This document shows positions 28,483 through 36,361 of a DNA stretch of 64,000 nucleotides, piece by piece. The DNA comes from Agromyces sp. G08B096 (GTDB lineage: Bacteria > Actinomycetota > Actinomycetes > Actinomycetales > Microbacteriaceae): NCBI RefSeq assembly GCF_040267705.1, contig NZ_CP158374.1:1612001-1676000 (forward strand), in the 5' to 3' direction. The notes below the pieces were generated by a model. That model had not been told where the DNA came from and ran no database searches. It saw only the letters and a program-made list of their open reading frames with translations. The first letter of the stretch is position 1, and each line of letters begins with the position of its first letter. The position numbers were made by a program, and so were the translations under genes.

Positions 28483-31170
28483 GTGTCGGACCCCCAGAAG
28501 CCCACCCTGCTCGTCGTCGACGGCCACTCGCTCGCGTTCCGGGCGTTCTACGCCCTTCCCGTCGACAGCTTCACCACCCGCGACGGGCAGCACACGAACG
28601 CCATCCACGGCTTCCTCTCGATGCTCCTGCTGCTGCTGGCGAACGAGAAGCCCACCCATCTCGCGGTCGCGTTCGACAAGTCTCGCGTCTCCTTCCGCAC
28701 CCGTGAATACGAGGAGTACAAGGGCAACCGCGGCGAGACGCCTCCCGAGTTCAAGGGCCAGGTGCCGATCCTGCAGGAGGCGCTGCAGGCGATGGGCATC
28801 ACGGTGCTCGAGAAGGAGGACTTCGAGGCCGACGACCTGCTCGCGACCCTCGCGACGCGCGGTGAGGCCGAGGGCTACCAGGTGCTCCTCGTCTCGGGCG
28901 ATCGCGACACCATCCAGCTCGTCGACGACGACGTCACGCTGCTGTACCCGAACACCCAGGGCGTGTCGCAGCTGAAGCGGTACGACACCGCAGCCGTCAT
29001 CGAGCGGTACGGCATCAGGCCCGAGCAGTACCCCGACGTCGCCGCGCTCGTCGGCGAGACGAGCGACAACCTGCCCGGCATCCCGAAGGTCGGCGAGAAG
29101 ACCGCGGTGAAGTGGCTCGGCCTCTACGGCGATCTCGACGGCATCCTCGCGCACGCCGACGAGATCAAGGGCGTCGTCGGCCAGAACCTCCGCGACCACC
29201 GCGAGCACGCGATCCGCAACCGCAAGCTGAATCGCCTCGTGCGCGACGTGCCGCTCGAGGTCGAGCTCGCCGACCTCGAGGCGAAGCCGATCGATCTCGA
29301 GGCCGTGCGACCCGTCTTCGCGCGGCTCGAGTTCCGCACCCTGCTCGACCGGATCACGAAGCTGGTCCAGGGCGCGGACGCGCCCGCGGCGCCGGCCGTC
29401 CCGGCGGATGGCCCGTCGGCGGAGGCAGCTCCCGCGCCTGCGGCGCCCACGGCGGCGCGCCTCGCGGGAGACGAGCTCGCGGCATGGTTGGCGCGGGCCA
29501 TCGAGGCGGAGCCGGCGGGCCTCGGCCTGCACCTCGAGCTCCTCGACGGCAAGGTCATCGGCGCCGGCGTCGCGACTCGCACGGAGACGATCGACGTGCA
29601 GTGGCAGCCCGGTCGCGACGAGCTGGCGCCCTTCGAGGCCTGGCTTGCGAGCACCTCGCCGAAGATCATCACCGACGCGAAGGGGCAGCTGAAGGCGCTC
29701 GAGCGTTCCGGCCTGGCCTTCGACGGCCTGGTGGTCGATCCGCTCCTCGCCGGCTGGCTGGTGCGGCCGAACCTCCAGGAGAAGACCCTCGCCGACCTCG
29801 TCCGTCGATATCTCGGCGAAGAGCTGCCCGAGGGCGACCCGGCTCAGCTCGTGCCGCTCGAAGGCGAGGCGGCCGGTACGCCCGAGCTCGCCTGGTACAG
29901 CCTGCGCCTCGCACCGGCGGTGCTCGCGGCCATGAGCGACGGCACCCGCCAGGTGCTCGCCGACATCGAGATCCCGCTGGTGCCCGTCCTCGCCGCGATG
30001 GAGCTGCGCGGCGTCACCGTCGAGCACGCGCGGCTCGCCGAGCTGTCGGCCGAGCTGGGCGAGCGCGCCGCCGGTCTCGCGGCGGCGGCGTTCGCCGAGA
30101 TCGGTCGCGAGGTGAACCTGGGCTCGCCGAAGCAGCTGCAGGAGGTGCTCTTCGACCAGCTCGGCATGCCGAAGACCCGCGCGACGAAGACCGGGTACTC
30201 CACGGATGCGAGCGCCCTCGCCGACCTGCAGGACTCGAATCCGCACCCGTTCCTCGGCCTGCTGCTCGAGCACCGCGACGCCACCAAGCTCCGCCAGATC
30301 GTCGACGCGCTCGACAAGGCCATCGGCTCCGACGGGCGCATCCACACGACCTACGGGCAGATCGGCGCGGCCACCGGGCGCATGTCGAGCAACGATCCCA
30401 ACCTGCAGAACATCCCGATCCGCACGGAGGACGGCCGGCGCATCCGCGAGGCGTTCCGTCATGGTCCCGACTACGCCGAGCTGCTGACGGCCGACTATTC
30501 GCAGATCGAGATGCGCATCATGGCGCACCTGTCCGGCGATCCCGGGCTCATCGAGGCCTTCAACGCCGGCGAAGACCTGCACCGGTTCGTCGGAGCACGC
30601 GTCTTCTCGGTCGATCCGGCGGATGTCACGCCCCTCATGCGCACCAAGGTGAAGGCGATGTCCTACGGTCTCGCCTACGGTCTCAGCGCGTTCGGCCTCT
30701 CGAAGCAGCTGCGCATCGACCGAGCCGAGGCGACGCAGCTGATGAAGGACTACTTCGAGCGGTTCGGCGCCGTGCGCGACTACCTGCGCGGCGTGGTCGA
30801 GCAGGCCCGCATCGACGGCTACACCGAGACGATCTTCGGGCGTCGCCGGCCCTTCCCCGACCTCAACAGCCCGAACCGCGTCCTCCGCGAGAACGCCGAG
30901 CGTGCCGCGCTGAACTCGCCGATCCAGGGCTCCGCGGCAGACCTCATCAAGCTGGCGATGAGCCAGACCGAGCAGGCCCTGTCCGAGGCGGGTCTGCGCT
31001 CGCGAATGCTGCTGCAGGTGCACGACGAGCTCATCTTCGAGGTCGCGCCGGGCGAGTCCGACGAGGTCGAACGGATCGTGCGCGACCGGATGGCGCACGC
31101 CGCAGATCTGCTCGTGCCCCTCGACGTGCAGATCGGCCGAGGTGCCAGCTGGGACGACGCCGCGCACTGA
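28483..31170 (+). CDS. polA: DNA polymerase I
   Basis: Fills gaps and removes RNA primers in replication and excision repair. From GTG 28483 the protein has 895 residues (ATG 28480 adds one). The 5'-nuclease domain (1-290) shows VVDGHSLAFRAFYALP, FEADDLLATLA and VSGDRDTIQLVDD. The 3'-5' exonuclease region (about 305-480) keeps the fold but not the DxE metal motif (GLHLELLDG), as in other actinobacteria, so proofreading is probably absent. An Ala/Pro-rich linker lies near 307-330. The polymerase domain has DPNLQNIPIRTEDGR, TADYSQIEMRIMAHLSGD, the O helix KVKAMSYGLAYGLSAFGL and LLQVHDELIFE. Confidence 0.97.
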   Translation: MSDPQKPTLLVVDGHSLAFRAFYALPVDSFTTRDGQHTNAIHGFLSMLLLLLANEKPTHLAVAFDKSRVSFRTREYEEYKGNRGETPPEFKGQVPILQEALQAMGITVLEKEDFEADDLLATLATRGEAEGYQVLLVSGDRDTIQLVDDDVTLLYPNTQGVSQLKRYDTAAVIERYGIRPEQYPDVAALVGETSDNLPGIPKVGEKTAVKWLGLYGDLDGILAHADEIKGVVGQNLRDHREHAIRNRKLNRLVRDVPLEVELADLEAKPIDLEAVRPVFARLEFRTLLDRITKLVQGADAPAAPAVPADGPSAEAAPAPAAPTAARLAGDELAAWLARAIEAEPAGLGLHLELLDGKVIGAGVATRTETIDVQWQPGRDELAPFEAWLASTSPKIITDAKGQLKALERSGLAFDGLVVDPLLAGWLVRPNLQEKTLADLVRRYLGEELPEGDPAQLVPLEGEAAGTPELAWYSLRLAPAVLAAMSDGTRQVLADIEIPLVPVLAAMELRGVTVEHARLAELSAELGERAAGLAAAAFAEIGREVNLGSPKQLQEVLFDQLGMPKTRATKTGYSTDASALADLQDSNPHPFLGLLLEHRDATKLRQIVDALDKAIGSDGRIHTTYGQIGAATGRMSSNDPNLQNIPIRTEDGRRIREAFRHGPDYAELLTADYSQIEMRIMAHLSGDPGLIEAFNAGEDLHRFVGARVFSVDPADVTPLMRTKVKAMSYGLAYGLSAFGLSKQLRIDRAEATQLMKDYFERFGAVRDYLRGVVEQARIDGYTETIFGRRRPFPDLNSPNRVLRENAERAALNSPIQGSAADLIKLAMSQTEQALSEAGLRSRMLLQVHDELIFEVAPGESDEVERIVRDRMAHAADLLVPLDVQIGRGASWDDAAH

Positions 31171-31239
31171 GCGCGAGCCCGACGGCCTCGTTCCACCCGC
31201 GCCGGGCGGGGCGGTCGCCGGGGCGTCGGTGCCGGGCGA

Positions 31240-31245
31240 TAGGGT
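31240..31245 (+). promoter_or_regulatory. Putative -10 (TAGGGT) for the leaderless DUF885 gene
   Basis: TAGGGT ends 7 bases before ATG 31253 in the 82-base gap after polA. It supports that ATG over upstream in-frame codons. Confidence 0.5.
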
Positions 31246-31252
31246 CGGGTCC

Positions 31253-32926
31253 ATGTCTGCCGAACCCCGCACCCCGTCCGACATCGACCGCGTCGCCGAG
31301 GAATGGGTCGACACCGTCGTCGACCTGCACCCCACCATCGGCACCTACATCGGCCGCCGGGAGGCCGATCGGCGCCTGCCCGATTACTCGCCCAAGGGCC
31401 ACGAGCGGGTCGTGCAGGCCACGCGCGACGCCCTCGCCGCGATCCGGGCGATCGAGCCGGTCGATGCCGTCGACCTGGTCACGGCGACCGATCTCGGCAG
31501 CGAGCTCGAGCTCGCGCTCGAGGAGGATGCCGCGCAGCTGCACCTGCGCGACCTCAACGTCATCGCGAGCCCGGCCCAAGACATCCGCGACGCGTTCGAC
31601 CTCATGGCCACGGAGACCGTCGACGACTGGGAGACGATCGCGGCCCGACTGGGTGAGGTGCCCCGCGCCGTCGACGGCTACGTCGCGACGCTGCGCCTCG
31701 GCGGGGAGCGCGGCGTCGTCCCCGCCATCCGGCAGGTGCGCGAGGTGGCGGCACAGGCTCGCCGGCAGGCGCGACCCGACGGGTTCTTCGTCGAGTTCGC
31801 CGCCGGCGCGACGGCCGGCGACGCGAAGCTGCCCGCCACTCTCGCGGCCGACCTCGAGCGGGCGGCCGCCGGTGCCGCATCCGCCTACGAGCGCCTCGCC
31901 GATTTCCTCGAGACCGAGCTCGCGCCGCGGGCCGGCGAACGCGACGCCGTGGGGCGGGAGATCTACGCGCTCCGGTCGCGGCACTTCCTGGGCGCCGTCG
32001 TCGATCTCGACGAGACCTACGAGTGGGGCATCGAGGAGCTTGCGAGGATGGTCGCCGAGCAGGAGTCGATCGCTCGCGAGATCCTGCCCGGCGCATCGGT
32101 CGCCGAGGCGATCGCGCACCTCGAGGCCGATCCGTCGCGGAAGCTGCACGGCACCGACGCGCTGCAGCGCTGGATGCAGGAGACGAGCGACCGGGCGGTC
32201 GCAGAGCTCGGAGCGACCCAGTTCGACATCCCGGCCGAGATCCGGACGTTGGAGTGCATGATCGCGCCGACGCAGGAAGGCGGCATCTACTACACCGGCC
32301 CGACCGACGACTTCTCCCGCCCCGGGCGCATGTGGTGGTCCGTACCCGAGGGTGTGACCGAGTTCGACACCTGGCGCGAGCTCACGACGGTGTACCACGA
32401 GGGCGTTCCGGGGCACCACCTGCAGATCGGCCAGGCGGTCGTGAACCGCGCCATGCTGAACACGTGGCGGCGCCAGCTCGCCGGTACGTCGGGTCACGCC
32501 GAGGGCTGGGCGCTCTACGCCGAGCGGCTCATGCAGGAGCTCGGCTACCTCGACGATCCCGCCGACCGGCTCGGCATGCTCGACGGGCAGCGCATGCGCG
32601 CGGCTCGCGTCGTGCTCGACATCGGCGTCCACCTCGGCAAGCCCCATCCCGACGGCCACGGCGACTGGACGGGCGATGACGCGTTCGACTTCCTTCGACG
32701 CAACGTGGCGATGAGCGACGAGTTCGTGCGGTTCGAGGTGAACCGCTACCTCGGCTGGCCCGGACAGGCGCCGTCGTACAAGGTCGGCCAGCGCATCTGG
32801 GAGCAGCTGCGCGACGAGACGCGCCGCCGCGAAGGCGCTGCCTTCGACATCCGGTCGTTCCACAAGCGTGCGCTCGACCTCGGCGGCGTCGGCCTCGACA
32901 CCCTGCGCACGGCGCTGCTCGGATGA
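31253..32926 (+). CDS. DUF885 family protein (putative metallo-carboxypeptidase)
   Basis: A 557-residue protein of the DUF885 family, members of which are predicted or shown zinc peptidases. The key motif is TTVYHEGVPGHHLQIGQAV near residue 385, containing the HExxxxHH-like metal ligands, and GHAEGWALYAERLMQELGYL downstream, which supplies a likely third ligand. PGRMWWSVPEGV and the N-terminal DLHPTIGTYIGRREADRRLPDYS are typical of the family. There is no signal peptide, so a cytosolic peptidase is likely. It sits between polA and a TIGR01777 epimerase, and a perfect hairpin follows 15 bases after the stop. Confidence 0.87.
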   Translation: MSAEPRTPSDIDRVAEEWVDTVVDLHPTIGTYIGRREADRRLPDYSPKGHERVVQATRDALAAIRAIEPVDAVDLVTATDLGSELELALEEDAAQLHLRDLNVIASPAQDIRDAFDLMATETVDDWETIAARLGEVPRAVDGYVATLRLGGERGVVPAIRQVREVAAQARRQARPDGFFVEFAAGATAGDAKLPATLAADLERAAAGAASAYERLADFLETELAPRAGERDAVGREIYALRSRHFLGAVVDLDETYEWGIEELARMVAEQESIAREILPGASVAEAIAHLEADPSRKLHGTDALQRWMQETSDRAVAELGATQFDIPAEIRTLECMIAPTQEGGIYYTGPTDDFSRPGRMWWSVPEGVTEFDTWRELTTVYHEGVPGHHLQIGQAVVNRAMLNTWRRQLAGTSGHAEGWALYAERLMQELGYLDDPADRLGMLDGQRMRAARVVLDIGVHLGKPHPDGHGDWTGDDAFDFLRRNVAMSDEFVRFEVNRYLGWPGQAPSYKVGQRIWEQLRDETRRREGAAFDIRSFHKRALDLGGVGLDTLRTALLG

Positions 32927-32941
32927 CGGCGACGTCGGTGA

Positions 32942-32972
32942 GCTCACGCGCGCGAACGTCGCGCGCGTGAGC
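32942..32972 (+). repeat. Perfect inverted repeat overlapping a start codon
   Basis: A 14-bp perfect stem (32942-32955 with 32959-32972) encloses the 3-base loop ACG. It begins 15 bases after the DUF885 stop and its right arm contains the GTG start (32967) of the next gene. It may terminate the upstream transcript, hide the start codon, or both. Confidence 0.75.
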
Positions 32973-33944
32973 ACCGTCGTCGTCGCCGGGGCCTCCGGTT
33001 TCATCGGCCGCTCGCTCGTCGCGCGTCACCGCGCACGAGGCGACCGCGTCGTCACCATCGGGCGGGGCGAGGCGGATGCCTCGTGGTCGGACGCCGACGC
33101 GATCCGCCGTCTCCTCGACGGCGCCGACGTCCTCGTGAACCTCGCGGGCCGGAGTGTGAACTGCCGGTACACCGCGGCGAATCGCGCGGAGATCCTCCGC
33201 TCCCGGTCGGAGACCACCGCGACCCTGCGCGAGGCGGTGGCGGCGGTGTCGCAGCCGCCGCCCGTGTGGTTCAACTCCTCGACGGCGACGATCTACCGGC
33301 ACGCCGAGGACCGACCGATGACGGAGTCGACCGGCGAGCTCGGGACCGGATTCTCGGTCGAGGTCGCGAAGGCCTGGGAGCGGGAGTTCTTCGCTGGGGA
33401 GCTGCCCGGCACCCGCCGGGTGGCTCTGCGGCTGGCCATCGTGCTGGGGAAGGGCGGCGTGATCGTCCCGATGCGTCGGCTCGCGCGCTCCGGGCTCGGC
33501 GGCCCGCAGGTCGACGGCCGCTGGCCCGCGACCCGTCGCCGGCGCGCGGCGGGCACCGTGCACGAGTTCGGCGCCCGCGGGGGCCGGCAGCGATTCAGCT
33601 GGGTGCATCTCGAGGATGTCGCGGGCGCCATCGACTTCCTCCGGGGGCGCGACGACCTCGCGGGCGCGTTCAATGTCAGCGCACCGGGCGCGAGTGACAA
33701 CCGCACGCTCATGCGCGCGCTCCGGCAGACGCTCGGCGTCCCGGTGAGGCTCCCGGCGCCGCGGTGGATGCTCGAGCTCGGCGCCGCGGCGATCCGGACC
33801 GAGACCGAGCTGGTGCTGAAGAGCCGGTGGGTGGCGCCCGAGCGGCTGCTCGAGGCCGGGTACGCGTTCCGGTTCCCGGAGCTGGAGCCGGCCCTCGGAA
33901 ACATCCTGGGCCGCGCCGCGCCCCGTCGCGACGTCGCCATCTGA
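32967..33944 (+). CDS. TIGR01777-family NAD(P)-dependent epimerase/sulfotransferase-like protein
   Basis: A 325-residue extended short-chain dehydrogenase. The N-terminal Rossmann motif is VVVAGASGFIGRSL, followed by VLVNLAGRSVNCRYT and NSSTATIYRHAEDRPMTE, both typical of the TIGR01777 (YfcH-like) family. The C-terminal DUF1731-like region is near 245-310 (PAPRWMLELGAAAIRTETELVLKSRW). The substrate is unknown. GTG 32967 is the only plausible in-frame start and lies inside a perfect hairpin with no ribosome site. Family members are sometimes linked to cell-division inhibitor annotation, but there is no evidence for that here. Confidence 0.85.
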   Translation: MSTVVVAGASGFIGRSLVARHRARGDRVVTIGRGEADASWSDADAIRRLLDGADVLVNLAGRSVNCRYTAANRAEILRSRSETTATLREAVAAVSQPPPVWFNSSTATIYRHAEDRPMTESTGELGTGFSVEVAKAWEREFFAGELPGTRRVALRLAIVLGKGGVIVPMRRLARSGLGGPQVDGRWPATRRRRAAGTVHEFGARGGRQRFSWVHLEDVAGAIDFLRGRDDLAGAFNVSAPGASDNRTLMRALRQTLGVPVRLPAPRWMLELGAAAIRTETELVLKSRWVAPERLLEAGYAFRFPELEPALGNILGRAAPRRDVAI

Positions 33945-33952
33945 GATCGCGG

Positions 33953-33982
33953 TTGCCGGGGGAGCGCGCTCTCCGTTAGGAT
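33953..33982 (+). promoter_or_regulatory. Putative rpsA promoter (TTGCCG / TAGGAT)
   Basis: TTGCCG at 33953-33958 and TAGGAT at 33977-33982 are separated by 18 bases, a reasonable sigma-70-type pair. It would start a leader of about 98 nt before the rpsA ATG, as expected of a strong ribosomal-protein gene. Confidence 0.55.
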
Positions 33983-34015
33983 GGAACGTCACTCTTGTGA
34001 CATCCCTGTCCGCAT

Positions 34016-34057
34016 GCCCATCGCGGAACCAACACACGCTCGACCTTTGCGATGGGC
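34016..34057 (+). promoter_or_regulatory. Long-range stem in the rpsA 5' leader
   Basis: GCCCATCGC (34016-34024) and GCGATGGGC (34049-34057) are perfect 9-bp complements around a 24-base loop, ending about 15 bases before the CGGAG ribosome site. S1 is autoregulated through its leader in E. coli; a similar role here is inference. Confidence 0.4.
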
Positions 34058-34087
34058 CTGATTCTGTCCTTTCGGAGCAACCACTAC

Positions 34088-35539
34088 ATGACCACCGCAA
34101 CGACCAAGGCGCCCAAGCAGGTCGCGATCAACGACATCGGATCTGCTGACGATTTCCTCGCCGCGGTCGAGAAGACGCTCAAGTTCTTCAACGACGGCGA
34201 CCTCATCGAGGGCACCGTCGTGAAGATCGACCGCGACGAGGTCCTCCTCGACGTCGGCTACAAGACCGAGGGTGTCATCCCCTCCCGCGAGCTTTCCATC
34301 AAGCACGACGTCGACCCCAGCGAGGTCGTCAACGTCGGCGACACCGTCGAGGCCCTCGTTCTCCAGAAGGAGGACAAGGAAGGCCGACTCATCCTGTCGA
34401 AGAAGCGTGCGCAGTACGAGCGCGCCTGGGGCGACGTGGAGAAGATCAAGGAGTCCGACGGCGTGGTGACCGGCCAGGTCATCGAGGTCGTCAAGGGCGG
34501 CCTCATCGTCGACATCGGCCTCCGCGGCTTCCTCCCGGCGTCGCTCATCGAGCTCCGCCGCGTCCGCGACCTCACGCCGTACCTCGGCCAGGAGATCGAG
34601 GCGAAGATCCTCGAGCTCGACAAGAACCGCAACAACGTCGTGCTCTCGCGCCGCGCGCTGCTCGAGCAGACGCAGTCCGAGTCGCGTTCGACGTTCCTCG
34701 CGAACCTGCACCCGGGCCAGATCCGCAAGGGTGTCATCTCCTCGATCGTCAACTTCGGTGCGTTCGTCGACCTGGGCGGCGTGGACGGCCTCGTGCACGT
34801 CTCCGAGCTCTCGTGGAAGCACATCGAGCACGCCAGCGAGGTCGTCGAGGTCGGCCAGGAGGTCACCGTCGAGGTGCTCTCCGTCGAGCTCGACCGCGAG
34901 CGCGTCTCCCTGTCGCTCAAGGCGACGCAGGAGGACCCGTGGCAGGTCTTCGCCCGGACCCACGCGATCGGCCAGGTCGCACCGGGCAAGGTCACCAAGC
35001 TTGTTCCGTTCGGCGCGTTCGTGCGCGTCGCGGACGGCATCGAGGGCCTCGTGCACATCTCGGAGCTCTCGGCCAAGCACGTCGAGCTCGCCGAGCAGGT
35101 CGTGTCGGTGGGCGAAGAGGTCTTCGTCAAGGTCATCGACATCGACCTCGAGCGTCGCCGCATCTCGCTCTCGCTGAAGCAGGCGAACGAGGGCGTCGAC
35201 CCCGAGGGCACCGAGTTCGACCCGGCGCTCTACGGCATGCTCACCGAGTACGACGAGCAGGGCAACTACAAGTTCCCTGAGGGCTTCGACCCCGAGACGA
35301 ACGAGTGGCGCGAAGGCTTCGAGACCCAGCGCGAGGAGTGGGAGCAGCAGTACGCCGCCGCCCAGGCCCGCTGGGAGGCTCACAAGAAGCAGGTCGCCGC
35401 GTCGCAGGCCGCTCAGGCCGCCGACGACTCGTTCGGCAGCGGCTCCGCGTCGTACACGAGCGAGTCCGCGTCGAGCGGCACCCTCGCCGACGACGCGTCG
35501 CTCGCGGCGCTGCGCGAGAAGCTCTCGAGCAACAACTAG
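34088..35539 (+). CDS. rpsA: 30S ribosomal protein S1
   Basis: mRNA-binding ribosomal protein of 483 residues with four S1 (OB-fold) repeats at about 36-105, 123-188, 208-278 and 294-364; recognisable cores are GTVVKIDRDEVLLDVGYKTEG, IVDIGLRGFLP, NFGAFVDLGGVDGLVHVSEL and PFGAFVRVADGIEGLVHISEL. The last 110 residues are acidic, Gln/Ala-rich and probably flexible. ATG 34088 follows a CGGAG ribosome site; the leader is long and structured. Four rather than six repeats is the actinobacterial form. Because S1 helps with leadered mRNAs, its presence beside many apparently leaderless genes is notable. Confidence 0.97.
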   Translation: MTTATTKAPKQVAINDIGSADDFLAAVEKTLKFFNDGDLIEGTVVKIDRDEVLLDVGYKTEGVIPSRELSIKHDVDPSEVVNVGDTVEALVLQKEDKEGRLILSKKRAQYERAWGDVEKIKESDGVVTGQVIEVVKGGLIVDIGLRGFLPASLIELRRVRDLTPYLGQEIEAKILELDKNRNNVVLSRRALLEQTQSESRSTFLANLHPGQIRKGVISSIVNFGAFVDLGGVDGLVHVSELSWKHIEHASEVVEVGQEVTVEVLSVELDRERVSLSLKATQEDPWQVFARTHAIGQVAPGKVTKLVPFGAFVRVADGIEGLVHISELSAKHVELAEQVVSVGEEVFVKVIDIDLERRRISLSLKQANEGVDPEGTEFDPALYGMLTEYDEQGNYKFPEGFDPETNEWREGFETQREEWEQQYAAAQARWEAHKKQVAASQAAQAADDSFGSGSASYTSESASSGTLADDASLAALREKLSSNN

Positions 35540-35569
35540 TCGCCCGCGTCGACAGACGCGACGACCTCC

Positions 35570-35599
35570 GGAGGCCGGTCCCAGTCGGGGCCGGCCTTC
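35570..35599 (+). terminator. Hairpin terminator after rpsA
   Basis: A GC-rich stem of about 13 bp with two G-T wobbles (35570-35582 with 35587-35599, loop AGTC) lies 30 bases after the rpsA stop and before the coaE promoter. Confidence 0.65.
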
Positions 35600-35626
35600 G
35601 GTGTCTCATCGGCGCGATTCCGCCGA

Positions 35627-35632
35627 TAGGCT
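35627..35632 (+). promoter_or_regulatory. Putative -10 (TAGGCT) for leaderless coaE
   Basis: TAGGCT ends 6 bases before the coaE GTG at 35639, and no ribosome site is present. Confidence 0.55.
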
Positions 35633-35638
35633 GTCGGC

Positions 35639-36253
35639 GTGTACCTCATCGGCCTCACCGGCGGCATCGCGTCGGGCAAGTCCACCGTCGCCCGCCGGCT
35701 CTACGAGCACGGCGCCATCCACCTCGACGCCGACCAGCTCGCGCGCCGGGTCGTCGAGCCCGGTACGCCGGGGCTCGCGGCCGTCGTCGAGGCGTTCGGC
35801 AGCGACATCCTCCGCTCCGACGGGTCGCTCGACCGCGAGAAGCTCGGCGAGATCGTCTTCGCCGACGATGCGGCGCGCGCGCGGCTGAACGGCATCGTGC
35901 ACCCGGCCGTCCGCGAACTGTCGGGCCGGCTCATCGCGAAGGCCGAGCAGGAAGACCCCGATGCCGTCGTGGTCTACGACGTTCCGCTGCTGGTCGAGGC
36001 ATCCGTCGACCACCCGTTCGATCTCATCGTGGTGACCAGCGCGGGGCGGCGGGAGCAGGTCAAGCGGCTCGTCGAGGAGCGCGGCCTCGACCCGGTGCAG
36101 GCCGAGGCGCGGGTCGACGCGCAGGTCGACGACGAGGAGCGCCGGAAGATCGCGGACGTCGTGATCGACACGTCGGGATCGCTCGCGCACACCATGAGCC
36201 AGACCGACGCGCTCTGGGCGCGGATCACCGAGGAGCGCCGCCGCACCTCGTAG
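35639..36253 (+). CDS. coaE: Dephospho-CoA kinase
   Basis: Final step of coenzyme A synthesis, phosphorylating dephospho-CoA at the 3'-ribose hydroxyl. The 204-residue kinase has P-loop GLTGGIASGKSTVARRL at residues 4-20, the conserved HLDADQLARRVVEPGTPGL, HPAVRE and VVYDVPLLVEA. No C-terminal UPF0157 (GrpB) extension is present, unlike the longer mycobacterial CoaE. The GTG start is fixed by the P-loop position and a TAGGCT hexamer 6 bases upstream. The rpsA-coaE-uvrB order is conserved in actinobacteria. Confidence 0.96.
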   Translation: MYLIGLTGGIASGKSTVARRLYEHGAIHLDADQLARRVVEPGTPGLAAVVEAFGSDILRSDGSLDREKLGEIVFADDAARARLNGIVHPAVRELSGRLIAKAEQEDPDAVVVYDVPLLVEASVDHPFDLIVVTSAGRREQVKRLVEERGLDPVQAEARVDAQVDDEERRKIADVVIDTSGSLAHTMSQTDALWARITEERRRTS

Positions 36254-36348
36254 CGGCGCGCACGGGCGGCCGGCGGGAGACCTGCGGTCGCTCGCACCGC
36301 GGATGGTCGCTGGCAGCGAACTCGGGCCGGGGTGTCGGTGGCCGAACC

Positions 36349-36354
36349 TAGACT
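36349..36354 (+). promoter_or_regulatory. Putative -10 (TAGACT) for leaderless uvrB
   Basis: TAGACT ends 7 bases before ATG 36362, which argues for that start rather than the in-frame GTG 30 bases upstream. No SOS box of the CGAAC-N4-GTTCG type is present in this 108-base gap. Confidence 0.55.
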
Positions 36355-36361
36355 TGACGAT

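Noticed and set aside
29112-32261. 1049-residue plus-strand frame across polA and the DUF885 gene
   Set aside because: It is out of frame with two well-supported proteins and reads as Arg/Ala/Pro-rich sequence with no motif.
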